Shown here one piece after another: positions 25,200 through 32,888 of a stretch of DNA of 64,000 bases; the stretch's first letter is position 1; each line of letters starts with the position of its first letter. The DNA is from Candidatus Omnitrophota bacterium (GTDB lineage: Bacteria > Omnitrophota > Gorgyraeia > Gygaellales > Profunditerraquicolaceae), in NCBI GenBank assembly GCA_028687205.1, contig JAQUAP010000001.1, forward strand, positions 1 to 64,000, given 5' to 3'. The notes below the pieces were generated by a model. That model was given only the letters and a program-made list of their open reading frames with translations, was not told the origin of the DNA and searched no databases. A program made the translations under genes and the position numbers.

Positions 25200-25234
25200 A
25201 TCCAGGGCTATCCAAATTGATATATTGGATTTAT

Positions 25235-25318
25235 GCGCGGGTGGTGGAATGGCAGACACGCAAGCATGAGGGGCTTGTGCCGAAAGGCTTGGGGGTTCAA
25301 CTCCCCCCTCGCGCACCA
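25235..25318 (+). tRNA. tRNA-Leu(GAG)
   Basis: 84-nt class II tRNA with a long variable arm and encoded CCA. The acceptor pairs GCGCGGG with CTCGCGC. The anticodon stem CAAGC/GCTTG encloses ATGAGGG (anticodon GAG), and the T-arm is GGGGGTTCAACTCCCCC. Confidence 0.93.
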
Positions 25319-25327
25319 ATAGAAAAC

Positions 25328-26263
25328 CTACCGGTCTATGCCGCGCCGGTCTCTTACGTAATTACTTCTCTCCAGGCTTTTGGCGTAAGCCTTTAGCTCC
25401 GCGCCTATCTCTCCGATTTGCGCCACGTGCGCTATCTTCCTGGATTCATTGGTCACTACACCGATAGATACAGAGAGGAGCGGAATTTTTTGTTCCAATC
25501 CCTGGCGGTCCTTGCCCGTTATATAGCCATTCTTCCTGTCTTTTTCATTATAGAAGGAAGGGACAAGGTTTTCAAAATCTAAAATGACTTTTTGGCATAA
25601 CGCTTCGGCCTTGTCAGGCGTAGTGACAACGACGAAGTCATCGCCTCCGATATGCCCTACAAAATCGTCACGGTTACCCAGGTCCTGCGTTGCGCGGATA
25701 AGCAGGCGCGCAGTCTCGCGGATTACCTCATCGCCGTGTTCAAACCCGTATTTATCGTTGTAAGATTTAAATTTATCCAGGTCCAGGTAGCATACGGCGA
25801 ATAAGGCTTTGTTTTCGATGCGCCGGGATAACTCTTTTAAGATTGAGACATTTCCAGGAAGACGGGTGAGGGGATTTGCCTCCAGGTCGCGCTCGGTATG
25901 CCTTAAAATCATGCGGATGCGCGCCAGCAATTCTTTAGGCTCAAACGGCTTGACCACATAATCATCCGCCCCGGCGTCAATGCCGTCAACTTTGTCGCTG
26001 ATATCGCCTTTGCCGGTGACCATAATTATAGGCAGGTGCCTGAGGAGTAAATCTTTTTTTATCCTTCGGCAGACCTCTCTGCCGTCGACCTTGGGAATTT
26101 TATAGTCCAGCAGGATTAAATCCGGCTGATTAGCGTGGATCACCTTTAAGGCCCCCTCTCCGTCAGCGGCCTCGAGTATCTCGTAGTTTTCCTCGGAGAG
26201 GGTAAGTTTTAATACATCCCGGATATCCGGATCGTCATCAACAATAAGTATTTTTACGCCCAT
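25328..26263 (-). CDS. Response regulator with GGDEF (diguanylate cyclase-like) output domain
   Basis: 311 residues. Receiver domain 1-120 (VDDDPDIRD, phospho-Asp in PDLILLDYKIPKVDG, Lys in YVVKPFEPKEL), then a GGDEF-family domain (about 135-311) with LDLDKFKSYNDKYGFEHGDEV. The signature reads GGDDF instead of GGDEF, and the usual RxxD inhibitory site is not in register. If active, it makes c-di-GMP from two GTP upon phosphorylation. Its stop is 9 nt from tRNA-Leu on the opposite strand. It is co-oriented with, and 4 nt from, the histidine kinase upstream, its likely phosphodonor. Confidence 0.9.
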   Translation of the reverse strand: MGVKILIVDDDPDIRDVLKLTLSEENYEILEAADGEGALKVIHANQPDLILLDYKIPKVDGREVCRRIKKDLLLRHLPIIMVTGKGDISDKVDGIDAGADDYVVKPFEPKELLARIRMILRHTERDLEANPLTRLPGNVSILKELSRRIENKALFAVCYLDLDKFKSYNDKYGFEHGDEVIRETARLLIRATQDLGNRDDFVGHIGGDDFVVVTTPDKAEALCQKVILDFENLVPSFYNEKDRKNGYITGKDRQGLEQKIPLLSVSIGVVTNESRKIAHVAQIGEIGAELKAYAKSLERSNYVRDRRGIDR

Positions 26264-26267
26264 ATAT

Positions 26268-27755
26268 TTATTCTGCTGCAGGTAAAGTGAAACTGAATGT
26301 TGAGCCAGAGCCTATCTTGCTCTTGACCCAGATTTTTCCGTTATGCGCTTCAACGATATGTTTTACCAGCGTCAACCCCAGGCCGGTTCCCCTTACTTCC
26401 TGGTTGATAGCGTTATCCACCCGGAAGAACTCTTCAAATATCGCCTCTTGCGCTTCTTCGGGTATCCCGCAGCCGGTATCGCGGACACCCACTTCGATCA
26501 TTTTATCTACCTTGCGGCTGGTTACGGTTATTTTGCCTTGCGCCGGAGTGAACCGCATCGCGTTACTGATAAGGTTAATAAATACGCGTTCTATCTGCGT
26601 CCGGTCAGCCAAGACCAGGTTGGCATCTTGCGTAATCCCGGTAGTTAAAGAGAGCTTTCTTTCTTTTAGTTGCCCGGATAATAAGTCCTCAACCTTATCC
26701 ACTATTTCTTTTAAATTACAGATTTCCGTGCGCATGGTTACTTTGCCCGATTCAATGCGGGATATATCCAGTAATTCATTAACCATATGTACCAGTTCAT
26801 CGCTGTGCCGGTTTATCTTTTCCAGGCGTTCCCGCACATCCTTAGGCAGTTCGCCTAATTTTCCGGTGAGCAGTATCGCCGCGTAGCCTTTTATGGAAGT
26901 AAGCGGAGTCCTTAACTCATGGGATACGCTGGAGACGAAGTTAGTCTTACGGGCGCTGATCTTTTTGACCTCTTCCAGGGCGAGGGTTAATTCGTGGGTC
27001 CTTTCGGTTACTTTTTTCTCCAGCTCTTGTTGCGCGCGCCAGGTTTTCTCAAACAGGCGGGCATTTTCCAGCGCCTGGCCTAATTGCGTAGCCAGTATTT
27101 TGATTAATTCCTCGTCTCCTTCGGTAATTACGGTTTCGGGATTTTCCGTGCCGACAAAAATCAATCCCCGGTTATTTTGCTGCGGCAATAGCGGCGAGAT
27201 TATAAAAGAGATTACCTTAAAGACAGTATTTAACTGTTGCGCGCTGATTAAGTCATTTGCCCCCGGGACAGAAGAGAGGGTCTTATCGTTAATTATAAAA
27301 TCAAGGAACTTTTCCTGGCTGTTGTTAACGAATGATTTTATGGCCATGATTTCATCGTCTCTGTAGCCGATGCTAAAACGCAAGGCAAATTGTTTATTCC
27401 TCTCATCCCATAGGAAGCCGCACCCTTTTTCCAGCCCCAGGTCCTCTAAGTATTCCGCTTGTATGCGCTTGAAGATCTGGTCTTCTTCCAGGGTCATGCT
27501 GATGATGCGTGATAACCTTTGCAGCGCGTAGAGGCCGGTGATTTTTTTATCCAGCGCCTCCTGTATTTTATTTAATTCCATATCCGTGCGCACAATGAGC
27601 TTGGCCTGCTCATCCATATCATCCAGGGATTTCTTGACGCTATTAAACTTAGGTTGTAACTGGTTCAGGCGGTATACCTTATAAATAAGGAGAATAGCCA
27701 GGGGCAGGGTCGTTAGCACGTATATTAAAAGAAGAATTTTGTCCAAGTAAGACAT
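26268..27755 (-). CDS. Membrane-anchored GAF-type sensor histidine kinase
   Basis: 495 residues. One N-terminal membrane helix (about 5-25), a coiled coil (to about 75), a GAF-like domain (about 80-225), a second coiled coil, then HisKA with SSVSHELRTPLTSIKG and an HATPase domain with NLISNAMRF, DTGCGIP and GTGLGLTLVK. It probably phosphorylates the receiver-GGDEF protein encoded next. The start lies 3 nt after the FIST gene stop, so FIST, kinase and GGDEF form a three-gene minus-strand operon. Confidence 0.92.
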   Translation of the reverse strand: MSYLDKILLLIYVLTTLPLAILLIYKVYRLNQLQPKFNSVKKSLDDMDEQAKLIVRTDMELNKIQEALDKKITGLYALQRLSRIISMTLEEDQIFKRIQAEYLEDLGLEKGCGFLWDERNKQFALRFSIGYRDDEIMAIKSFVNNSQEKFLDFIINDKTLSSVPGANDLISAQQLNTVFKVISFIISPLLPQQNNRGLIFVGTENPETVITEGDEELIKILATQLGQALENARLFEKTWRAQQELEKKVTERTHELTLALEEVKKISARKTNFVSSVSHELRTPLTSIKGYAAILLTGKLGELPKDVRERLEKINRHSDELVHMVNELLDISRIESGKVTMRTEICNLKEIVDKVEDLLSGQLKERKLSLTTGITQDANLVLADRTQIERVFINLISNAMRFTPAQGKITVTSRKVDKMIEVGVRDTGCGIPEEAQEAIFEEFFRVDNAINQEVRGTGLGLTLVKHIVEAHNGKIWVKSKIGSGSTFSFTLPAAE

Positions 27756-27758
27756 TTT

Positions 27759-28934
27759 TTAGTCCGCCAGGGTTAATACCGCTATGGAATTGTTATGAAA
27801 ATAGACCCTGCCTAAATAATTAATAGCATTTAAGGGCGCCTGTTCCGCAGAAGTATATATGCCGGCCAAAGGCACGTCCGTGCCCAGTATATCCTGGATA
27901 AGTTTAATTTCCTGCGCTGCCTGCCTGCCCAGGAGTATATTCCTGGATAAAGAGTCAAGTATAAGGGCAAGTTTTATTTTTTTCCCTCCCATATTTTTCA
28001 GCGCTGTTTTAGCGGCGTTGCTTGCGCTCAATAAACAGGCTTCCTTTGAGCTGATCATCAGCCGCACGGAGCTGCCTTGCGGGACCTCTCCCCGGAAAAC
28101 GAGGGATCCGTCGTCCTGTATAGCAACGATGCTTCTTAACAGATATTCCTTTTTTTCAGAGATGCGCATCCCCAGCGGGTAAAATGCCGAGAGGCGCCGC
28201 AGTTCTTTTTTTAACCAGGGGATTTCTTTGGCGAAGTATTCTTTATATAAATTGACTGCCGGCGCGCCGTCAATTTCATTTACGATGTCTCCTTGCGAGC
28301 GGGTTACATAACGGGGTTTTCCCAGCGGCTCCCAGCCGTGTTCTATCCCCAAGTTAAAATTAAATTTACCGCCCCAGAGTATGCCGCAGGCAGCGTTACG
28401 CAATATTTCCGAACCAAAATAAAGGCAGCTTTCTTTATGGTCAGTAATAGATGCCCCGACTAAAGGAAAGCTCATCCCTAGCCTTTCCTGCAGCCCGGTT
28501 ATAAAACTTGAGCTGTATAGCGCTTCGGTGTTGGAGAATATGACACTAAGATTGCGGCGCACATTCTTGCATCCGTATAAAAGCCTTTCCCCTAATTCTT
28601 CTCCGGCGCTTAAGGTAGCTTTTGCGCCTATATCCTTGACGCAGGCGGTATTGAAATAAGTGTTTTCGGCCAAGGCAAAAAGTATAACCATTAAGCCCTG
28701 CTTTAGGCTGCCCTGCCTGGAGATAATCGCCGTGCTGCTGGTACCCAGGAGCGGGACGGGTCCGATTAAGTCGGCGATTGTCTCTAATACCAGGGAGTGA
28801 CAGGATTCTCCCGCGCTAAAGACAAAGGCAAATTTAATCTCTTCGCCGTTTAAATCCTGCCTGGCTTTCTCAACCGCTTCCTTAGCCGCCTTGATGTAGT
28901 CTTGCGCCGTGCTTATGCCGATGGCTGCCTGCAT
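27759..28934 (-). CDS. FIST-domain signal sensor protein
   Basis: 391 residues with FIST_N (about 30-215; VFSAGESCHSLVLETIADLIGPVPLLGTSS, LLYGCKN) and FIST_C (about 225-370; PLGKPRYVTRS, AVNLYKEYF, ALILDSLSRNILLG). FIST domains are thought to sense small ligands, perhaps amino acids, and are often encoded with kinases or cyclases as here. ATG 28934 is chosen over an upstream TTG at 28970, because that codon is the -35 box of a strong predicted promoter. First gene of the minus-strand signalling operon. Confidence 0.88.
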   Translation of the reverse strand: MQAAIGISTAQDYIKAAKEAVEKARQDLNGEEIKFAFVFSAGESCHSLVLETIADLIGPVPLLGTSSTAIISRQGSLKQGLMVILFALAENTYFNTACVKDIGAKATLSAGEELGERLLYGCKNVRRNLSVIFSNTEALYSSSFITGLQERLGMSFPLVGASITDHKESCLYFGSEILRNAACGILWGGKFNFNLGIEHGWEPLGKPRYVTRSQGDIVNEIDGAPAVNLYKEYFAKEIPWLKKELRRLSAFYPLGMRISEKKEYLLRSIVAIQDDGSLVFRGEVPQGSSVRLMISSKEACLLSASNAAKTALKNMGGKKIKLALILDSLSRNILLGRQAAQEIKLIQDILGTDVPLAGIYTSAEQAPLNAINYLGRVYFHNNSIAVLTLAD

Positions 28935-28941
28935 GTTTTGT

Positions 28942-28970
28942 ATTATAAACGCTTTAAGATACAGGGTCAA
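28942..28970 (-). promoter_or_regulatory. Strong predicted promoter for the FIST-kinase-GGDEF operon (near-leaderless)
   Basis: On the minus strand: TTGACC (28970-28965), 17-nt spacer, TATAAT (28947-28942), then 7 nt to the ATG at 28934. There is no Shine-Dalgarno sequence between them. Confidence 0.65.
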
Positions 28971-28978
28971 TAAAATTA

Positions 28979-29006
28979 TTGACTAAATCCCTGTGTATAG
29001 TAAAAT
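28979..29006 (+). promoter_or_regulatory. Predicted promoter for tRNA-Glu, divergent from the FIST operon promoter
   Basis: TTGACT (28979-28984), 16-nt spacer, TAAAAT (29001-29006). The tRNA begins 17 nt after the -10. Its -35 is 8 nt from the divergent -35 of the FIST promoter. Confidence 0.6.
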
Positions 29007-29022
29007 ATTTTAGCTTTTCGAC

Positions 29023-29100
29023 GGCCCCATCGTCTAGCCCGGTCTAGGACGCTTGGTTCTCAGCCAATAAACACGAGTTCAAATCTCGTTGGGGCTACCA
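29023..29100 (+). tRNA. tRNA-Glu(CTC)
   Basis: 78 nt with encoded CCA. The acceptor pairs GGCCCCA with TGGGGCT. The anticodon loop TTCTCAG (anticodon CTC) sits between CTTGG and CCAA(T), and the T-arm is ACGAGTTCAAATCTCGT. Confidence 0.93.
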
Positions 29101-29176
29101 GCTGAAGATTTCTCTTGCTATTTAGTGCGGTTTATGCTAAAAAATTTATAATAACTTACAATAACAAGGAGGGTCA

Positions 29177-29419
29177 ATGCGCGAACATTTAGGTTTTTTG
29201 AAGACGTCCAGTGCAGTAGTCAAAATTGCTGCCTGGATTTTTTTATTTTTCGGCCTCTTGGGCGGCCTCTCCATTATCTTTGGCGCTGCCCCGGGTAATG
29301 CCCGCTGGATGGGTATAGTCGTCCTCATCGCCTATACCTTTTTCTTCTTTTTTCTTTACCTTATTGCCAAGATCGCGGATTTATTAATCCGCATAATCAA
29401 TGAGATTAAGAAAGAATAA
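29177..29419 (+). CDS. Hypothetical two-helix membrane protein
   Basis: 80 residues with two hydrophobic helices (about 16-37 and 45-70) and an amphipathic charged end (LIRIINEIKKE). An AAGGAGGG ribosome site precedes the ATG. Family not recognised. It lies directly before the parvulin lipoprotein gene and is probably co-transcribed with the Tad locus genes. Confidence 0.65.
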   Translation: MREHLGFLKTSSAVVKIAAWIFLFFGLLGGLSIIFGAAPGNARWMGIVVLIAYTFFFFFLYLIAKIADLLIRIINEIKKE

Positions 29420-29442
29420 ATAATGAATCTTAAGGAGGAGTA

Positions 29443-30345
29443 ATGAGATACCACATTATTTTCTTAGGGCTCAGCCTTTTTATTTTATCGTCGATGCTTG
29501 GCTGCGATAAGCTCGGCCTCGCTAAGCCAAAGTTTAAGGAAGCCCTTACCGCCGCATTGCCGGTCAAGGGTACGGTTATCGCCAAAGTAAACAACTCTCC
29601 GATTACCCTGGAAGACCTGGATAGGGAGGTAGCTACTTATAATGACCTGATTCCCGATGATAAGCCGGAGAATAAAATAACCACCCGCGATAAAAAAATA
29701 GAATATCTTAAAAATGAAATGGTGCGCCGGATGCTCCTTTACCAGGAGGCCCTGAACAGGGGGCTGGACAGGAAAGAAGAAATCGTCCAGGCATTAGAAA
29801 GAACCAAGCAAGAGTTGCTGGTGATGGAACTTTTCCGCAAGGAAGCGGAAAAAGTGGAAGTGAGCTCTAAAGAAATAGAGGATTATTACAATAATTATAA
29901 GGACCAGCTCAAAGAGCCCGAAGAAAGGCAGTTGCGCGAAATAGTGGTTAGTTCCGAGCAGGACGCCCGGGATATTTTAATCCAGCTTTTGCAGGGGGCG
30001 GATTTCGCTACTTTAGCCAAAGACCGCTCTAAAAGCTCAAGCGCCAAAGACGGGGGAGACCTGGGGTTCATCAAGAAGGGCCAGAAGTCCGCGCAATTTG
30101 ACGCCGTGGCTTTCTCTGATTCGTTGGAAGTAGGCAAGATGAGCAGTATTTTTAAATGCCCTGACGGGTATTATATTGTTAAGCTGGAAGCCAAGCGCGG
30201 CGGTAAACAGCGCTCGCTGGCCGATATGTGGGATGATATCAGAAAGGGCTTGACTTTTTTAAAACAGCGGCAAAAAATCGAAGATTTAGTCGGTAAGTTA
30301 TCTCAAGACGCGAAATTAGAGTTTCACGAGGGAGAAATAAAGTAA
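29443..30345 (+). CDS. Periplasmic parvulin-type peptidyl-prolyl isomerase lipoprotein (SurA/PrsA-like)
   Basis: 300 residues with a lipoprotein signal ending in SSMLGC (Cys about 21). A SurA_N-like helical domain follows (AKVNNSPITLEDLDREV...), then one rotamase domain (about 150-255) with RQLREIVVSSEQDARDIL, SKSSSAKDGGDLGF, FDAVAFSDSLEVG and GYYIVKLEAKR. It likely folds exported proteins such as secretin or pilus parts. It sits 3 nt upstream of cpaB at the head of the Tad cluster, with AAGGAGGAG before its ATG. Confidence 0.9.
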   Translation: MRYHIIFLGLSLFILSSMLGCDKLGLAKPKFKEALTAALPVKGTVIAKVNNSPITLEDLDREVATYNDLIPDDKPENKITTRDKKIEYLKNEMVRRMLLYQEALNRGLDRKEEIVQALERTKQELLVMELFRKEAEKVEVSSKEIEDYYNNYKDQLKEPEERQLREIVVSSEQDARDILIQLLQGADFATLAKDRSKSSSAKDGGDLGFIKKGQKSAQFDAVAFSDSLEVGKMSSIFKCPDGYYIVKLEAKRGGKQRSLADMWDDIRKGLTFLKQRQKIEDLVGKLSQDAKLEFHEGEIK

Positions 30346-30347
30346 GT

Positions 30348-31247
30348 ATGCAGAAACAAAGGATTATCATCATTATCGGCATACTCTTAGCCGTGGCCGC
30401 GGTATTCATGACCAAGACCTATATTGACCAGCAGCGCCAGCAGGTTATCGAAGAGGCGAAGAAAAAAATAGCGAATATTGAGCAGAACCTGCCTAAGAAT
30501 CAGGTTAAGGTATTGGTCGCCAATAAGGATATCCCTAAAGGCGCTATTCTTACGGCCGAAAACTTAAATACGAGCATCGTCCCGGAGCAATATCTCCAGC
30601 CGCAGGTAGTTTCTTCGGCAGAGAGGATTCTGGGAATGGTGGCGCTCCTGCCAATAGCCAAAGGCGAACAAATTACTTTAAGTAAATTGGTCCAACCCAG
30701 GCAAACAGGCGGTTTAGCCGAAGGCACGCCGGTAGGCAAAAGAGCGATTACTATTTCAGTAGATAGCCTGGCCGGATTAGGGGGGATGATTAAGCCAGGT
30801 GATTATGTGGATGTAATTGCCTTACTCCCGGTGCCGGTAACAACAGCCGAAGGTAAACAAGTAACCCAGGTAGCGGTTATGCCGCTCTTCCAGAATGTTT
30901 TGATTCTCGCCGTAGGCCAGGATACCGGCGCGGCATCAGGCAGCGCCGGGAAAAAAGCCCCGGAAGGAGAAAGAAGAAGCGAAAATTCTCCGTTGATCAC
31001 CCTTGCCCTCAGCCCGCAGGAAGCCAACCTTATCGCCTTTGTCCAGGAGCAGGGCAAGTTACGTTTGACTTTACGTTCGCCTGCGGACGCCCAGGTAGTG
31101 CAGCCGATTCAGGCGGCGAGCTGGGATACCTTATTCAGGCATATATTGCCTCAACAACAGGAAGCCCGGCCTGAAACTCAGGATGCAACCGGTTTTGTAG
31201 AAATATACCGGGGCTTAAATAAAGAAAAAGTCCCCTTAGCTAAATAA
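30348..31247 (+). CDS. cpaB: Flp pilus assembly protein CpaB (RcpC)
   Basis: 299 residues. N-terminal membrane helix (IIIIIGILLAVAAVFMT), SAF domain (VLVANKDIPKGAILTAENL, about 54-72), RcpC/CpaB domain (GKRAITISVDSLAGLGGMIKPGDYVDVIALL) and the family's LSPQEANLIAFVQEQGKLRLTLRSP. A periplasmic protein that works with the secretin of Tad pili. It begins the Tad structural genes and abuts the secretin gene. Confidence 0.93.
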   Translation: MQKQRIIIIIGILLAVAAVFMTKTYIDQQRQQVIEEAKKKIANIEQNLPKNQVKVLVANKDIPKGAILTAENLNTSIVPEQYLQPQVVSSAERILGMVALLPIAKGEQITLSKLVQPRQTGGLAEGTPVGKRAITISVDSLAGLGGMIKPGDYVDVIALLPVPVTTAEGKQVTQVAVMPLFQNVLILAVGQDTGAASGSAGKKAPEGERRSENSPLITLALSPQEANLIAFVQEQGKLRLTLRSPADAQVVQPIQAASWDTLFRHILPQQQEARPETQDATGFVEIYRGLNKEKVPLAK

Positions 31248-31265
31248 ATGAGAAGAGGAAGGATA

Positions 31266-32885
31266 ATGAAGAGGATATGCTTATTTACTTTACTGGCAGC
31301 CGCTGCTTTCATCGTCCTGCCCGGTAATAGCTATACCGCGGATGATACTTCGGAAGTGCTTAAGCTATACATGGGAGAAATCAAGATTATATCGGTGAGC
31401 AGCCCGAGCAGAATTGCCGTCGGAAATCCCGCCATAGCGGATGTTACCAATGTAACCAAAAACTCCATAACCCTGACCCCTAAATCTCCGGGGACAACCA
31501 CCCTGGTATTCTGGGATAACTTCGGGGAGCAGCCTTACCGGCTGAAAGTATTTGCCGAAGACATTAGCGCCATAAAATCAAGGGTGGATAATTTATTGGG
31601 TAAACTTAATCTGCCCGAGGTTTATTCTCAATCCGCCGAAGACGAAGGCAAGGTGTTGATGCTGGGCAGAGTTAAATCCAGCCAGGATAGAGAAAGGGTC
31701 TTTACTGCCCTAGGCGGATTAAAGGAGAAGATAGTAGATTTAATCCAGGTTAAAGAAGAAGAGTCTTTATTAGATATAGACGTGCAGGTCCTGGAATTAG
31801 ATAAGGATGCTACCAGTACTTTAGGGTTTAGTTGGCCGGGGTCAATTACCTTTACTGAAATCGGCTCTCCCGCGCTTGGCGCAGCAGGGACGAGCTGGGG
31901 TAAAATATTCAAAGTCTCTAATATCGGACGCTCAATAAGCGGGACAGCCAGCCCCTTTACACTTAAATTAGATGCCTTAATCCAGGAAGGCAAGGCGCGT
32001 ATCCTTTCCCGGCCGCGGATTACCTGCCAGAGCGGTAAAGAGGCGGAATTGATTGTCGGCGGAGAGCAGCCGATATTTACTACCCAGATAGCCGCCACTA
32101 CAGGGAGCCAGGGGACCAGCGTGGAGTATAAAGAGTACGGCATTAAATTAAAAATAAAACCCACCTTAACCGCAGAGAAACGTATAAAACTAGGTTTAAA
32201 TGTAGAGGTTAGCGATATAGGCACAGTTCAAAGTATCGGGACAACCAGCAGCAGTACCACCACCACCACTGCTCAGGCCTATCCTCTTTCCAAGCGCAGC
32301 GCTTCCACTGAACTTTATCTTGATGACGGCCAGACTATGGCTATCGGAGGATTAATTAAGAAAAAGAGCGAAGAAGATATCCGCAGGACCCCGTTCTTAA
32401 GCAATGTGCCTATTATAGGCGCGTTCTTTAGGCAGAAGACGACTAAGGAAGGCGGCGGCACTGCCAGCAGGGGAGACACCGAGCTCTTTATTGTCCTTAC
32501 GCCTAAGATAGCTTATATGGAGAGAGAGAAATCCCTGCAACCCGCAACCCCGAAAGAAGTAAAAACTACCCGGGAAGCGCCGGAGGTTGGCGTTGATCCG
32601 GTTACGCAATACGCCAAAATTATCCAGGAGCGCATGTTAAGTAATTTCACCTATCCCCCGGAACTTAAAGAAAGCGGCGATCAGGGGACAGTAAAATTAA
32701 GGCTGCATATTTCTTATACCGGAGAACTCCTGGATGTGGTGGTCAAAGAGCCTTCAGGGTATTATCTTCTGGATGACCAGGCAGCTGCTATGGCTAAAAA
32801 TATAACTTCCTATCCCCCATTTCCTGCCTCTATAGAAGACAAGGAACTCTGGATTGATATCCCGGTAACCTTTCAACTAAAATAA
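31266..32885 (+). CDS. cpaC: Tad pilus secretin (CpaC/RcpA) carrying a C-terminal TonB-like domain
   Basis: About 539 residues. Signal peptide, then the N-terminal pilus-secretin domain (LKLYMGEIKIISVSSPSRIAVGNPAIADV...), a BON-like segment (about 95-155), and the secretin core with ARILSRPRITCQSGKEAELIVGGEQPIF and GGLIKKKSEEDIRRTPFLSNVPIIGAFF. After the usual end, a TonB C-terminal-like domain follows (about 455-539; FTYPPELKESGDQGTVKLRLHISYTGELLDVVV). Secretins form the outer-membrane pore for the pilus. ATG 31266 is preferred to ATG 31248, as a GAGGAAGGA site precedes it and the signal peptide starts there. Confidence 0.9.
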   Translation: MKRICLFTLLAAAAFIVLPGNSYTADDTSEVLKLYMGEIKIISVSSPSRIAVGNPAIADVTNVTKNSITLTPKSPGTTTLVFWDNFGEQPYRLKVFAEDISAIKSRVDNLLGKLNLPEVYSQSAEDEGKVLMLGRVKSSQDRERVFTALGGLKEKIVDLIQVKEEESLLDIDVQVLELDKDATSTLGFSWPGSITFTEIGSPALGAAGTSWGKIFKVSNIGRSISGTASPFTLKLDALIQEGKARILSRPRITCQSGKEAELIVGGEQPIFTTQIAATTGSQGTSVEYKEYGIKLKIKPTLTAEKRIKLGLNVEVSDIGTVQSIGTTSSSTTTTTAQAYPLSKRSASTELYLDDGQTMAIGGLIKKKSEEDIRRTPFLSNVPIIGAFFRQKTTKEGGGTASRGDTELFIVLTPKIAYMEREKSLQPATPKEVKTTREAPEVGVDPVTQYAKIIQERMLSNFTYPPELKESGDQGTVKLRLHISYTGELLDVVVKEPSGYYLLDDQAAAMAKNITSYPPFPASIEDKELWIDIPVTFQLK

Positions 32886-32888
32886 AAA

